A stretch of DNA of 64,000 nt from Couchioplanes caeruleus (GCF_023499255.1 NZ_CP092183.1:193501-257500); one strand, 5' to 3'; counted from the first letter of the stretch, positions 39,508 through 48,845 are shown. Numbers and translations: made by a program. Notes: generated by a model from the letters alone, not told the origin.

Positions 39508-40839
39508 TCAGCCTACCTTCACAGCGGCGAGCCGGTCAGCGCCGGAGCCGTCCAGTCCGCAGTCCGCGCCGGTCGCCCAGACCCACGTCCCGTTGCCCGC
39601 GGCGAACTGCACGACGAGCGCCGGAGCACCCTCGAACCGGGCATAGTCGACGGCCTGCGCGGTCACCGGACCGGCACTGTTCTCCCGCGAGATCGCATCG
39701 AGGCACGCGAGCAGCGACTCCTGTGCGCGCAGCCGGCCGAGCGGGTCAGCCCGGTCCGCCATCACGCCGGGGCCCGGAGCGCTCCCCTTGCCCTGCGCCT
39801 CACCCGCATCGGCGGTCTGCGGCCCGCGCTGCTTCCCGGCATCCGCCGCCGCCGCGCGCGAGGCCACCTGCGTCAGCGTCTGCTTCGTGTAGTCGACTCC
39901 ACTGGACACCGCCTCGGCAGGACCTGCCGGCAACGCGAGCGTCCGCTCGGGCGCGTTCTGCTCGGCGGCCGAGCCGGCCGCCGACGTGGCGTCGGAGGAG
40001 TCGGCCGCATCCCACTGCTGGATCCCGAACCCGAGGAACGCGAGCACGCCGGCGGCGATCCCGATCGGGGCGGCCCACTTCAACCGCCGGGTCCGCTTCC
40101 GGGCCGTTGCGGGTCGCTCCCCATCACCGGGTACGGCGACCAGATGCCGAGCAGGAGCAGCACCATCGCTACCCGGCTCCATGCGCCCGCGGCGCTCCGT
40201 GACACCGCCCGCGCCGGCACCGGACGTGGCGAGCCCGGCGTCCACCCCGCCGGCACCGTCGTCGTCGGCGAACCCGTCCGCCGACGAAGAACCGGACGAA
40301 GAAGCGGACGCCGAGCCGGAGGTGGAAGCGGAAGACGACACGGAGGCGGAGGTCGAGGCGGAGGCGGAGGGCGACGCGGAGGCCGAATCGGAAAGCGAGG
40401 CGGAAGAGGAGGGCGACGCGGAGGCCGAATCGGAAGGCGAGGCGGAAGAGGAAGGCGACGCGGAGGCCGAATCGGAAAGCGAGGCGGAGGCGGAAGGCGA
40501 CGCGGAGGCCGGACCGGGAGGCGAGGCGACAGTGGAAGCGGATGACGTGGCGGCGGAGGATGACGCGGACGCGGAGGCGGGCAGATCTGTGGCGGCGAAG
40601 GCGGACTCCAGCCGCGCCATCACGTCGGCCGGCATGGGCTCCGGTTCGGCACCCCAAGCCGCCAGCGCCGTGGTCACCGCCGCGGTTCCGCCGGTGAGCC
40701 GGACGTATGCGGCGCGCCAGGCCGGGTCGTCGGCGACCAGTGCGGCCACCACGGCCTCGTCGGGTGTGCCGTCCAGCGCGCCGCCGACGTAGTCGGCCAG
40801 CAGGTCGGGATCGACCCCGCTGAACTGTGCCCCGGTCAC
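39508..40839 (-). CDS. Anti-sigma factor of the SigM-type ECF sigma (membrane-anchored)
   Basis: About 443 residues. The N-terminal domain (1-70: DLLADYVGGALDGTPDEAVV and following) looks like an anti-sigma ASD without zinc ligands. A roughly 95-residue Ser/Ala/Pro linker (about 73-170) follows, then one transmembrane helix (KWAAPIGIAAGVLAFLGFGI) and an extracytoplasmic domain with two cysteines (LLACLDAI and ADCGLDG). The GTG start overlaps the sigM stop (GTGA), and the locus matches Rv3911-Rv3912 (sigM-rsmA), so it should hold SigM inactive. The linker is much longer than usual for the family and is built by DNA repeats. Confidence 0.8.
   Translation of the reverse strand: MTGAQFSGVDPDLLADYVGGALDGTPDEAVVAALVADDPAWRAAYVRLTGGTAAVTTALAAWGAEPEPMPADVMARLESAFAATDLPASASASSSAATSSASTVASPPGPASASPSASASLSDSASASPSSSASPSDSASASPSSSASLSDSASASPSASASTSASVSSSASTSGSASASSSGSSSADGFADDDGAGGVDAGLATSGAGAGGVTERRGRMEPGSDGAAPARHLVAVPGDGERPATARKRTRRLKWAAPIGIAAGVLAFLGFGIQQWDAADSSDATSAAGSAAEQNAPERTLALPAGPAEAVSSGVDYTKQTLTQVASRAAAADAGKQRGPQTADAGEAQGKGSAPGPGVMADRADPLGRLRAQESLLACLDAISRENSAGPVTAQAVDYARFEGAPALVVQFAAGNGTWVWATGADCGLDGSGADRLAAVKVG
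40379..40506. repeat. 42-bp in-frame repeats in the anti-sigma linker
   Basis: Three 42-bp units (starting near 40379, 40421 and 40463) encode 14-residue Ser/Ala-rich repeats (SASASPSSSASPSD type). All length changes in multiples of 42 keep the frame. Confidence 0.85.
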
Positions 40840-41615
40840 GCCTGGTCCCCTCTGTCGCCGGAAGCCCTTGACGGGCCCGCGGCCGGGAGCCGTACGGATG
40901 CTCCCGACCCGGATGGGACGCGCCCGGCATCCCCGGGGTTCCCACGGTGACCCTGCTCTCCCCCGGCCCGGACCGGTTTTCCGCCGCGGGCCGGCCCTTC
41001 CCCGGCCGCCGGACCGTCGTCGCCGGTACGGAGGTGGCCGAGCGCCAGCGCCATCCGGGCCCGTCCGCGCGCGCACCTGCTCTTGATGGTGCCTTCCGCG
41101 ACGCCGAGGATCTCCGCCGCCTCGACGACCGGATACCCCTGGACGTCGACGAGCACGAGCGCGGCCCGCTGCTCCGGCGGCAGAGCGGCGAGGGCGGCCC
41201 GTACGACCAGGGCGGTGTCGTGGTCCTGGACCGGCGCGGTGGGCTCGGTGCGGCTGCCGGCGCCGCCGTCGTCGGTGTGGGTGCCGTCCGGCAGGGGCAC
41301 GGTCGGGTGTGCCTGGCGACGACGGATCCGGTCGAGGCAGGCGTTCACGACGATGCGGTGCAACCAGGTGGTGACGGCCGAGTCGCCCCGGAAGCGGGCC
41401 GCGGCCCGGTGCGCGGACAGCAGCGCGTCCTGGACGGCGTCCGCCGCCTCCTCACGGTCCCCGATCGTGCGGAGCGCGACGGCCCAGAGGCGGTCGCGGT
41501 GCCGGCGGACCAGCTCGTTGAAGGCGTGCGGGTCGCCCTCGACGTGGGCACGCAGCAGGTCGGCGTCGGCCCGTCCGGGACCGTCCGCGTCACCGAGAGC
41601 GCCGCCGGAAGTCAC
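40836..41615 (-). CDS. sigM: ECF RNA polymerase sigma factor SigM
   Basis: 259 residues. Region 2 is HAFNELVRRHRDRLWAVALR through AVTTWLHRIVVNACLDRIRR; region 4 is LAALPPEQRAALVLVDVQGY and AEILGVAEGTIKSRCARGRA. After region 4 there is an extra ~60-residue Gly/Pro/Arg tail not typical of ECF factors. Starts at GTG. Operon with its presumed anti-sigma factor and upstream of trxB, as in M. tuberculosis; it probably controls a redox or envelope-stress regulon. Confidence 0.92.
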   Translation of the reverse strand: MTSGGALGDADGPGRADADLLRAHVEGDPHAFNELVRRHRDRLWAVALRTIGDREEAADAVQDALLSAHRAAARFRGDSAVTTWLHRIVVNACLDRIRRRQAHPTVPLPDGTHTDDGGAGSRTEPTAPVQDHDTALVVRAALAALPPEQRAALVLVDVQGYPVVEAAEILGVAEGTIKSRCARGRARMALALGHLRTGDDGPAAGEGPARGGKPVRAGGEQGHRGNPGDAGRVPSGSGASVRLPAAGPSRASGDRGDQA

Positions 41616-41720
41616 GCCAGCAATCTAGCGGAGCGGTACGACAGGACCCCACCCGGCGACGCACCAAGCGCGCCTGGAGCAAACCCGATCACTCACCACC
41701 GGCCGCCCGGAACCCGGCGG

Positions 41721-43319
41721 TCAGTTGCCCCAGACCTCGACCTTGGAGATCTCGACCCGGTACTTGCCGTCGTTGTCGCGCGGGAGCTCGGTGATGAAGA
41801 CCATCAGGTACTGGTACTTCTGGCTCTCGCCGACCGGGATGACGGTGTTGGTGCCCGTGGTCTTCTTGACCTCGCCCTTGCCGCACTGCTGCGGGGTGGC
41901 CACGGCGTCGTCGGAGTCGTCCGCGTCGCCGGTGCTGAGCTGCTTGTACGTCTTGACGATCTGGTCGTCGCCCTGGCTGCTGTTGCCTGGGTCGGTGGTG
42001 CCGGTGCACAGCGTCATCGCCACGCCCGGCGAGGAGGCCTCGACGCGGACGTCGCTGATCGAGTGCGGGGAGCCCAGGTTGATCAGCAGGCCCATGCCGG
42101 GCTTGTTGTAGAACTTGGCCTCGTTGAAGCCGGACGTGCGCCACGCGGTGTCGTTGTCGTCGTCAACCGTGTACTTGGCCTCGCCCTCGTCGGTGCGGCC
42201 GCCGTCGGGCGGGTCGACGATGCGGACCATGTCGGCGGTCAGCGCGAGCTTCTTCGGAGCCTCGTTGGGCGTACCCGTGCCGGGGTTGGCGGGGTCACCC
42301 GTGCCGTTCTGGCCGGTCTGCTGGTTGGTGCCGGCCTGGGTGGTGCCGGTCGGCTTGTCGGAGCTGGAGTTGCTGATCGCGCGGATGCCGAAGATGAGGC
42401 CGAGCACCGCGATGACGGCGAGCGCCCCGATGCCGATGACGATCTTGCGGGTGCTGCGGACCGGCTCGGCGGACGTGCCCTGGGTGAAGCGCAGCGGGCC
42501 GACATCCTCGTACTCCTCCTCGGCGGAGTCGAGGCGGGCCAGTTCGGCGGCGAGCGCGTCGGCCTCGGGGGCCGCGACGCGCTTGTCCAGCAGGTCCATC
42601 GTCAGGTCGTCGAGGTACGCCGGGACGCCCGCGCGGATCTGCCGCGGGTTGGCGATGGTGCCGTTGCCGTCGCGCATGGCGTCGGGCAGCGACGACGTGC
42701 GGCCGATCTCTGTCTGTGGCCAGTGACCGGTGAGCGCGTAGTAGAGGATGCCACCCACGGAACGCACATCCGACTCGGTGCTGTCGGAGTTGTCGGCGCG
42801 CGCGTCGGCCAGGACCACCCGGCCGTCGTCGCCGATCAGGGTGGTGCCGGGGTGCACGTTGCCGTGGACCATGCCGGTGGCGTGCACGGCGGCCAGCGCG
42901 TCGGCGATCGAGTGGGCGATCGCGGTGGCGCGGGCCGGGTCGAGCGGGCCCTCCTGCGTCACGAGCTCGCGCAGCGCCTCGCCGTCGACCCACTCGCGGA
43001 CCACATACGCCCGCTGGGCCTCGTCGATCGCGTCGTAGACGCCGACCAGGTTGGGGTGGATGACGCGGCTGGCGTCGACCGCCGCCTGCAGCATCTCCGT
43101 GGCGGAATCGCCGCCGGGGTGGCGCAGCACGACCGCGACGGGCCGCCGGAGGATGACGTCGATGCCGCGCCAGACCTGCCGGCCGGCGCTGTCGTTGTTG
43201 ACGTGCTCCTCGAGCTGATACCGCTCGGCCAGGATCTCACCGACGGTGGGGACACCGAAGGTCATGACCGGTCCGGCCTCGTCGGCCGCGGTGCCGTGGC
43301 CTTCGCCGACCTGGGTCAC
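41721..43319 (-). CDS. Membrane pseudokinase with extracytoplasmic domain (MurJ partner)
   Basis: 532 residues. A kinase-like fold (about 30-245) lacks the catalytic residues: the VAIK lysine is replaced (VAVVLRHP), HRD is HGN at 152-154, and DFG is ADA at 171-173. After an acidic stretch comes one membrane helix (292-313), a Gly/Thr/Asn-rich linker and a C-terminal discoidin-like beta domain (TAWRTSGFNEAKFYNKPGMG). In M. tuberculosis the same pseudokinase and outer domain are fused to MurJ (MviN, Rv3910) and, once phosphorylated, bind FhaA. Here they form a separate gene just downstream of murJ. A start at the internal ATG 18 codons later is possible. Confidence 0.88.
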   Translation of the reverse strand: MTQVGEGHGTAADEAGPVMTFGVPTVGEILAERYQLEEHVNNDSAGRQVWRGIDVILRRPVAVVLRHPGGDSATEMLQAAVDASRVIHPNLVGVYDAIDEAQRAYVVREWVDGEALRELVTQEGPLDPARATAIAHSIADALAAVHATGMVHGNVHPGTTLIGDDGRVVLADARADNSDSTESDVRSVGGILYYALTGHWPQTEIGRTSSLPDAMRDGNGTIANPRQIRAGVPAYLDDLTMDLLDKRVAAPEADALAAELARLDSAEEEYEDVGPLRFTQGTSAEPVRSTRKIVIGIGALAVIAVLGLIFGIRAISNSSSDKPTGTTQAGTNQQTGQNGTGDPANPGTGTPNEAPKKLALTADMVRIVDPPDGGRTDEGEAKYTVDDDNDTAWRTSGFNEAKFYNKPGMGLLINLGSPHSISDVRVEASSPGVAMTLCTGTTDPGNSSQGDDQIVKTYKQLSTGDADDSDDAVATPQQCGKGEVKKTTGTNTVIPVGESQKYQYLMVFITELPRDNDGKYRVEISKVEVWGN

Positions 43320-43473
43320 CCGTCCTCCCTCGGTGGGTCCGCACGTGTCGCCCCCGACCTTACCCGCCCGGGACCAGAGTCTTACAGGTCAGCCCTGGGC
43401 GCGGCACCCGTCAGGGTCCGCTCGTCGGGCCCGTCCGGGCCGGTCGGTGCGGGGAAAATAGCTGTTCAGAGGG

Positions 43474-43493
43474 TTATCCACATGTTGTCCACA
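43474..43493. promoter_or_regulatory. Two perfect DnaA boxes between murJ and the pseudokinase gene
   Basis: TTATCCACA (43474-43482) and TTGTCCACA (43485-43493) are 11 bp apart in the same orientation. They start 5 bases past the end of the murJ gene, about 27 kb from oriC. Confidence 0.8.
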
Positions 43494-43497
43494 GGCG

Positions 43498-45357
43498 TCA
43501 GCGCCCGAGTTTGCGGCGCACCATCCCGACGACTTGACTGACTTCGTGGACCTTCAGCAGCGTAGCCGCCACCAGGTAGGTCAGCATGATCACCCCACCA
43601 CCCGCGATGACCTGAATCGCGGCGGCGACGCGCCCGGGCGTGTCACCGCCGGGCAGCACCTGCCGGATCAGCAGGCCCGCCACGGCCGCCACCGCGGCGG
43701 CCACCACCACCTTCACCAGCGCGGCGGCCACCGACCCGAGGTTGAGCCGGCCGATCCGGCGGCGCAGGACCGCGAGGGAGACCACCGCGGACAGCAGGTA
43801 GGACACCGCGTTCGCCGCGGTCATGCCGGCCGCGGCCAGCGACTCGGACAGCACGGCGGCCAGCAGGAAGTAACCGGCGATGCGGACGGCGACGACGGGC
43901 AGGTTGATCAGCGCGACCGTCCTGTTGCCCTGCAGGGAGTAGAAGGCATACGTGCACAGGTAGCTGATCGACAGCGGGATCACGGCGAACGCGGCGACGA
44001 CGAGCACCCGGCCGGTGGCGAACGCCTGGTCGTAGGAGAGCGCCCCGCCCTGGAAGAGGGTCACCGCGATCGGCACGCCGAGCACGCCGTAGGTGACCGC
44101 GATGGGCGTCAGGGCCGTGGTCGTCAGGCGGATGCCGCGGCTGAGGTTCTCGCTGACCTCCTGGAACCGGCCGTCCGCGGCGGCCGCGCTCATCCTCGGC
44201 AGCAGCGCGGTCATGACGGAGACGCCGATGATGCCGTGCGCCATCATCGTCAGCAGGAAGACGTTGTTGAAGGCCAGCGTGCTGGCGTTGCGGTCGTCCC
44301 CGGAGACGCCGCTGAGCACCCGCACCACCAGGAACACCGCGACCTGGTTGGCGGCGACGTAGCAGAGCATCCAGCCGGCGAGCCGGCCGATCTCGCCCAG
44401 GCCCAGCTCCCGCGGCGCCCAGCGCCACTTCCAGGCGAAGCCCACCTTGCGCAGGGCCGGGAGCAGGCCGAGCGCCTGCACGACGATGCCGAGCAGCGTG
44501 CCGCCGCCGATGAGGGCGATCTCGCCGGCGCTCATGTCCCCGGGCGTCGCGCCGGCCTTGCCGAAGAAGAGAAGGAAGACGCCGCACGTCGCGATGACGA
44601 CGAGGTTGTTGAGGATCGGCGCCCACATCGGCGCGGCGAAGTGCCCGCGGACGTTGAGCACCGCGCCGATCAGCGCGGACAGCCCGGTGAAGAAGATGAT
44701 GGGCAGGATCAGGTACGCCAGCAAGGTGACCAGTTCCCGGTAGTCCGCGGTGGTGTCGCTGCTGGACTGGATGGCTGTGATCACCGGCGCGGCGACCGTG
44801 ACGAGCACCGTGGCGATGCCCAGCGACACGACGGCGAAGGTCAGCAGCCGCTGGGTGAACAGCTGGCCGCCGTCCGGGTCGGCCTTGCGGCGCCGGACCA
44901 GCAGCGGGATGAGGACGCTGGAGAGGATGCCGCCGAGCAGCAGCTCGTAGATCTGGCTGGGCAGGAACTGCGCGCTCGTGTACGCGTCCCCGACGCCCGC
45001 GCCCAGCGTCATGCCGATCAGCATGTTCCGGACGAAGCCGATGACCCGGCTGACCAGGCTGCCGGCCGCCATGATCGCGCTGTTGCCGGTGGTGCTGCGC
45101 TCCTCGGAGCCACCTGTCGGCGCGACGGGCTCCGCAGCCGCATCGGGGGTCGCACCGGCGGACGCGCTGCCGTAGACGGTGCCGCTGCCGGACGACTCGA
45201 CGACCGTGGGCGGGATCACCTCGGGCGGCAGAGCCTGGTCGGCCGCGGCGGTGGGAATGGTGCCGGTGTTGTCGACGGAGATGAGCGTCACGCCGTCGGA
45301 CGCCTCCGGCTCACCGTCGGGCGCGGCGTGCGCGCTGCGGTACAGGCCGCCGCTCAC
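43498..45357 (-). CDS. murJ: Lipid II flippase MurJ
   Basis: 619 residues. A disordered ~85-residue cytoplasmic N-terminus precedes a MATE/MVF-type membrane domain of 14 predicted helices, beginning NSAIMAAGSLVSRVIGFVRN and containing FLPSQIYELLLGGILSSVLI, the conserved region around the central cavity. It moves lipid II across the membrane for peptidoglycan synthesis. It lacks the C-terminal pseudokinase found in mycobacterial MviN; that part is encoded by the next gene. GTG start. Confidence 0.95.
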   Translation of the reverse strand: MSGGLYRSAHAAPDGEPEASDGVTLISVDNTGTIPTAAADQALPPEVIPPTVVESSGSGTVYGSASAGATPDAAAEPVAPTGGSEERSTTGNSAIMAAGSLVSRVIGFVRNMLIGMTLGAGVGDAYTSAQFLPSQIYELLLGGILSSVLIPLLVRRRKADPDGGQLFTQRLLTFAVVSLGIATVLVTVAAPVITAIQSSSDTTADYRELVTLLAYLILPIIFFTGLSALIGAVLNVRGHFAAPMWAPILNNLVVIATCGVFLLFFGKAGATPGDMSAGEIALIGGGTLLGIVVQALGLLPALRKVGFAWKWRWAPRELGLGEIGRLAGWMLCYVAANQVAVFLVVRVLSGVSGDDRNASTLAFNNVFLLTMMAHGIIGVSVMTALLPRMSAAAADGRFQEVSENLSRGIRLTTTALTPIAVTYGVLGVPIAVTLFQGGALSYDQAFATGRVLVVAAFAVIPLSISYLCTYAFYSLQGNRTVALINLPVVAVRIAGYFLLAAVLSESLAAAGMTAANAVSYLLSAVVSLAVLRRRIGRLNLGSVAAALVKVVVAAAVAAVAGLLIRQVLPGGDTPGRVAAAIQVIAGGGVIMLTYLVAATLLKVHEVSQVVGMVRRKLGR

Positions 45358-45420
45358 CAGAACCTCCCCAGGGGTACGAATACAGACGACACCCTAGCCA
45401 CTGGGGTCAGGGGGTGTTCC

Positions 45421-46335
45421 CTACACGTGCCGGCGTACGAGGGTGCCCGGGACCGCGCCGGCCAACGTTTCCACCATCCAGCACGCCTCGAGGGGCACGA
45501 GCGGCTCGCTCAGCGCGTCGAGGACCGTCGGGTGGTCGCAGCCGGCCTCCGTGAGCACGCCGAGCAGAGCGTTGACCGGACCCAAGTCGCCCGTGTCCGC
45601 CATCTGCCGCGCTAACGGGCGGACCTGGGCGTACCACTGTTCGTCCGGGAGCTGGGACAGTCGCTTTGCTGCGTGCCGTACCAATTCATTGAGGCCCTCG
45701 TGCGGGAAGCGTGAGCCGCCGCGGACCTGGAGGTGGGCCGGCGCGGGGGCGGTGTAGGCCGCGATCGCGGCCTCGTCGAGAACCTGCGGCGACGGCTGTT
45801 CGGGCTGGGGCCACCAGTCGGCGCCGGCGAACAGCGGCAGCGGCGTCTGCTCCGGGCCGGCCGGCTCGACGGCCGGGACGTCGCGGCGCAGCGACCGGTA
45901 CGCCGCCTCGCGCACCGCGGCGATCGTCGTCTCGTCGTCCTCCGCGGTGGCCGGCGCGAACGGTCCGAGCAGCGCCACCACCAGGCCGGGGTGCGGCAGC
46001 GTCGGATCCTCCAGCGCGATCACCCGAGCGCACAGCTCGAGCTCGTGCCAGCGCAGCGCGGCCGGATGGGGACGGCCCGGCGCCGCCCAGCCCAGCTGCA
46101 CCGGTTCGCTGGTCGCGGGCTCGCGCAGCCCCAGCGTCTGCTCGCCGGTGACCAGGTCGAGGTCGAGCACGAGACCGTAGCCGCCGGTCACGGGGAGGCT
46201 GATCCGCAGCTCGGCGGGCTCGGCGTCGGGATCGGTGGTCGCGCTCTCGTCCGCCCGCAGGAGAGACCAGAAGTCCGGATCCTCGCTGAGGCGATGCAGC
46301 GCCTCGGGTACGGGCACGCTCCCATCCTGCCCCAT
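45421..46335 (-). CDS. Conserved-looking protein of unknown function
   Basis: About 304 residues from the ATG giving MGQDGSVPVPEALHRLSEDP. It is soluble, acidic, with LRISLPVTGGYGLVLDLDLV near residue 45 and helical C-terminal half (EGLNELVRHAAKRLSQLPDE). There is no signal peptide or catalytic motif that I recognise. The frame stays open far upstream through the 45-bp repeat array, which is therefore excluded. It is divergent from pcnA and 63 bases upstream of murJ on the same strand, so it may share its transcript. Confidence 0.7.
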   Translation of the reverse strand: MGQDGSVPVPEALHRLSEDPDFWSLLRADESATTDPDAEPAELRISLPVTGGYGLVLDLDLVTGEQTLGLREPATSEPVQLGWAAPGRPHPAALRWHELELCARVIALEDPTLPHPGLVVALLGPFAPATAEDDETTIAAVREAAYRSLRRDVPAVEPAGPEQTPLPLFAGADWWPQPEQPSPQVLDEAAIAAYTAPAPAHLQVRGGSRFPHEGLNELVRHAAKRLSQLPDEQWYAQVRPLARQMADTGDLGPVNALLGVLTEAGCDHPTVLDALSEPLVPLEACWMVETLAGAVPGTLVRRHV

Positions 46336-46560
46336 CCGACCGCCCCGCCCGCCACCCACGACCGGACTGAAGGCTGCCGTCCGACCGCCCCGCCCGCCAC
46401 CCACGACCGGACTGAAGGCTGCCGTCCGACCGCCCCGCCCGCCACCCACGACCGGACTGAAGGCTGCCGTCCGACCGCCCCGCCCGCCACCCACGACCGG
46501 ACTGAAGGCTGCCGTCCGACCGCCCCGCCCGCCACCCACGACCGGACTGAAGGCTGCCAC
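46336..46560. repeat. Five tandem copies of a 45-bp repeat
   Basis: Units start at 46336, 46381, 46426, 46471 and 46516 with CCGACCGCCCCGCCCGCCAC; all are identical except the last two bases of the final copy. They fill the space between the divergent hypothetical gene and pcnA, so any promoter must lie within or beside the array. Confidence 0.97.
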
Positions 46561-46600
46561 CCACAGCGGGGGCTGATGCCTCCGATACCCTGGTCGTCCC

Positions 46601-48031
46601 ATGTCTGTGTTGAATTCGGCCCAGCGCAACGCCGTCCAGGAGCTGCTGCGGGTCTCCCCCGTCGCCGACGAGCTGGGGCGCCGCTTCGGTGCCGCCGGCC
46701 ATGAGCTGCACCTGGTGGGCGGCTCGGTGCGGGACGCGCTGCTCGGCCGCCTCGGCGACGACCTCGACTTCTGCACCGACGCGCGGCCCGAGCAGACCCT
46801 CGCGGTGGTCAAGGGCTGGGCGGACGCGATCTGGGAGACGGGCCGCGAGTTCGGCACGATCGGGGTGCAGAAGGACGGCCTGCGCCTGGAGATCACCACG
46901 TTCCGCGCGGAGGCGTACGACGGGGTGACCCGCAATCCCGTCGTGGAGTACGGCGACAACCTCCTCGACGACCTGCGCCGCCGCGACTTCACGATCAACG
47001 CGATGGCGGTCAGCCTGCCGGGGCACGTCTTCACCGACCCGTACGGCGGGCTCGAGGACCTCGCCGCGGGCCTGATCAGGACGCCGGCGCGGCCGGAGGA
47101 GTCGTTCGGCGACGATCCACTTCGGATGCTGCGTGCCGCCCGTTTCGCGGCGAAGCTCCGGTTCACTGTGGACCCTGGCGTCCTGACGGCCATGCGGGAG
47201 ATGGCGGCCGATCTCGACCGGATCACCGCCGAGCGGATCCGCGACGAGTTCACCAAGCTGCTGTGCGGCCTCGACCCGGTGGGTGGCCTGCGGCTGCTCG
47301 TCGACACCGGGCTCGCCGACCGGTTCCTGCCGGAGCTGTCCGGCCTCAAGCTGGAGATCGACGAGCACGCCCAGCACAAGGACGTGTACGAGCACACGCT
47401 CATCGTGGTCGCCAACGCGGTCCGCCTCGAGGGCGACGCCGGGCCGGACTTCGTCCTGCGGATGGCCGCGCTGATGCACGACGTCGGCAAGCCGGCGACC
47501 AAGGCCGTGGGCCGCGACGGGCGGGTCAGCTTCCACCACCACGAGGTGGTCGGCGCGCGGCTGACGAAGCAGCGCATGAAGGCGATGAAGTACCCCAAGG
47601 ACGTCATCTCCGACGTGGTCGGCCTGGTCGCGCTGCACCTGCGCTTCTACGGGTACGGCCGGGGCGAGTGGACCGATTCGGCCGTACGCCGCTACGTGAC
47701 CGACGCCGGTCCGCTGCTGCCCCGCCTGCACAAGCTCACCCGTTCCGACTGCACGACGCGGAACAGGCGCAAGGCGGCGGCGCTGGCTGCCGACTACGAC
47801 GCGCTGGAGGAGCGGATCGCGCGGATCCAGGAGGAGGAGGACCTCGCGCGGGTCCGCCCGGACCTGGACGGCAACGCGATCATGGAGCTGCTCGGGGTGC
47901 CGCCGGGGCCGATCGTCGGACAGGCCTGGCGGCATCTGAAGGAGCTGCGGCTCGACCGGGGACCGCTCTCCCGCGACGACGCCGAGGCCGAGCTGCTGCG
48001 CTGGGCGCGCGAGCACGGCCACATCTCCTGA
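46601..48031 (+). CDS. CCA tRNA nucleotidyltransferase
   Basis: 476 residues, class II nucleotidyltransferase. The head has LVGGSVRDALLGRL (40-52), DLDF with D54 and D56, and LRRRDFTINAMAV. The C-terminal half contains an HD phosphohydrolase domain with H293-D294 in LMHDVGKPATK and the later HHHEVVGARL. It adds or repairs CCA ends, needed here because tRNA-Ala lacks an encoded CCA. Orthologous to Rv3907c (pcnA) by position. ATG start. Confidence 0.95.
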   Translation: MSVLNSAQRNAVQELLRVSPVADELGRRFGAAGHELHLVGGSVRDALLGRLGDDLDFCTDARPEQTLAVVKGWADAIWETGREFGTIGVQKDGLRLEITTFRAEAYDGVTRNPVVEYGDNLLDDLRRRDFTINAMAVSLPGHVFTDPYGGLEDLAAGLIRTPARPEESFGDDPLRMLRAARFAAKLRFTVDPGVLTAMREMAADLDRITAERIRDEFTKLLCGLDPVGGLRLLVDTGLADRFLPELSGLKLEIDEHAQHKDVYEHTLIVVANAVRLEGDAGPDFVLRMAALMHDVGKPATKAVGRDGRVSFHHHEVVGARLTKQRMKAMKYPKDVISDVVGLVALHLRFYGYGRGEWTDSAVRRYVTDAGPLLPRLHKLTRSDCTTRNRRKAAALAADYDALEERIARIQEEEDLARVRPDLDGNAIMELLGVPPGPIVGQAWRHLKELRLDRGPLSRDDAEAELLRWAREHGHIS

Positions 48032-48060
48032 TTGTCGTACCCCGGGAGCACAATCGAGGC

Positions 48061-48537
48061 GTGCGGACGCTTCTGGAGACACCCATCGGCCCGCTCGGCG
48101 TCGACCTCGACGGCGAGACGGTGATCGGCGTCCGGTTCGGTGCGTCGCCGGCGTGGGCGTCCGCGCCCGGCGATCCGGCGACGGAGCGGGTGCTCGCCGA
48201 GCTCGGCGGCTACTTCTCCGGCATGGTCACGGAGTTCTCGGTGCCGGTGGAGATGCGCGGCGGGTCGGATTTCGAGCGCGCGGTGTGGACCCAGATCGCT
48301 TCGATTCCGTACGGCGAGATGCGCACGTACGGAGCGATCGCCACGGCACTGGGTGACCCGGGGGCGGCCCGTGCGGTGGGGACGGCGTGCAACCGCAATC
48401 CCGTGCCGGTCATCGTGCCGTGTCACCGGGTGGTGGGCGCCGGCGGGAAACTCGTCGGATTCGGCGGCGGGCTGCCCCGGAAACGGCAGTTGCTCGAGCT
48501 GGAGGCCCGGGTCGCGCTGGAACGCGCCTGGAGCTGA
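48061..48537 (+). CDS. Methylated-DNA--protein-cysteine methyltransferase
   Basis: 158 residues. The acceptor is C121 in IVPCHRVVGAGGKL; SDFERAVWTQIASIPYGEMR and RAVGTACNRNPVPV match the DNA-binding part of Ogt/AGT. It removes O6-alkyl groups from guanine suicidally. GTG start, 29 bases after the CCA enzyme, so probably co-transcribed. Confidence 0.95.
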   Translation: MRTLLETPIGPLGVDLDGETVIGVRFGASPAWASAPGDPATERVLAELGGYFSGMVTEFSVPVEMRGGSDFERAVWTQIASIPYGEMRTYGAIATALGDPGAARAVGTACNRNPVPVIVPCHRVVGAGGKLVGFGGGLPRKRQLLELEARVALERAWS

Positions 48538-48549
48538 GCGGACGTAATT

Positions 48550-48571
48550 CCGGGAATGGAAATAATCCCGG
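48550..48571. terminator. Weak hairpin between convergent genes
   Basis: CCGGGA and TCCCGG pair across a 10-base A-rich loop between the alkyltransferase gene and the cold-shock gene. It could act in either direction, but the stem is short and no U-run follows. Confidence 0.4.
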
Positions 48572-48619
48572 GGAGCGGCGGCCCGCTGAACCAGTCGGAC
48601 CACCGCACCCCGGAACCGA

Positions 48620-48823
48620 TCAGATAGGCCGGATGTTGCTGGCCTGCGGGCCCTTCTGCCCGGGCGTGACGTCGAATTCGACCCGCTGGTTCTCCTCGAG
48701 GCTGCGGTAACCGTCCGCCGCGATGGCCGAGAAGTGGGCGAATACGTCGGCGCCGCCACCGTCCTGGGTGATGAAGCCGAAGCCCTTGTCGGCGTTGAAC
48801 CATTTGACGGTGCCAGAAGCCAT
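48620..48823 (-). CDS. Cold-shock domain protein
   Basis: 67 residues, [20 protein letters not shown]... with RNP1 KGFGFI and RNP2 VFAHF. Such proteins bind single-stranded RNA and melt structure. GAAGGAGA 6 bases upstream is a strong ribosome binding site. The gene is preceded on its strand by a hairpin in the probable leader. Confidence 0.97.
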   Translation of the reverse strand: MASGTVKWFNADKGFGFITQDGGGADVFAHFSAIAADGYRSLEENQRVEFDVTPGQKGPQASNIRPI

Positions 48824-48845
48824 GTCGTCTCCTTCGAAGGCGATG

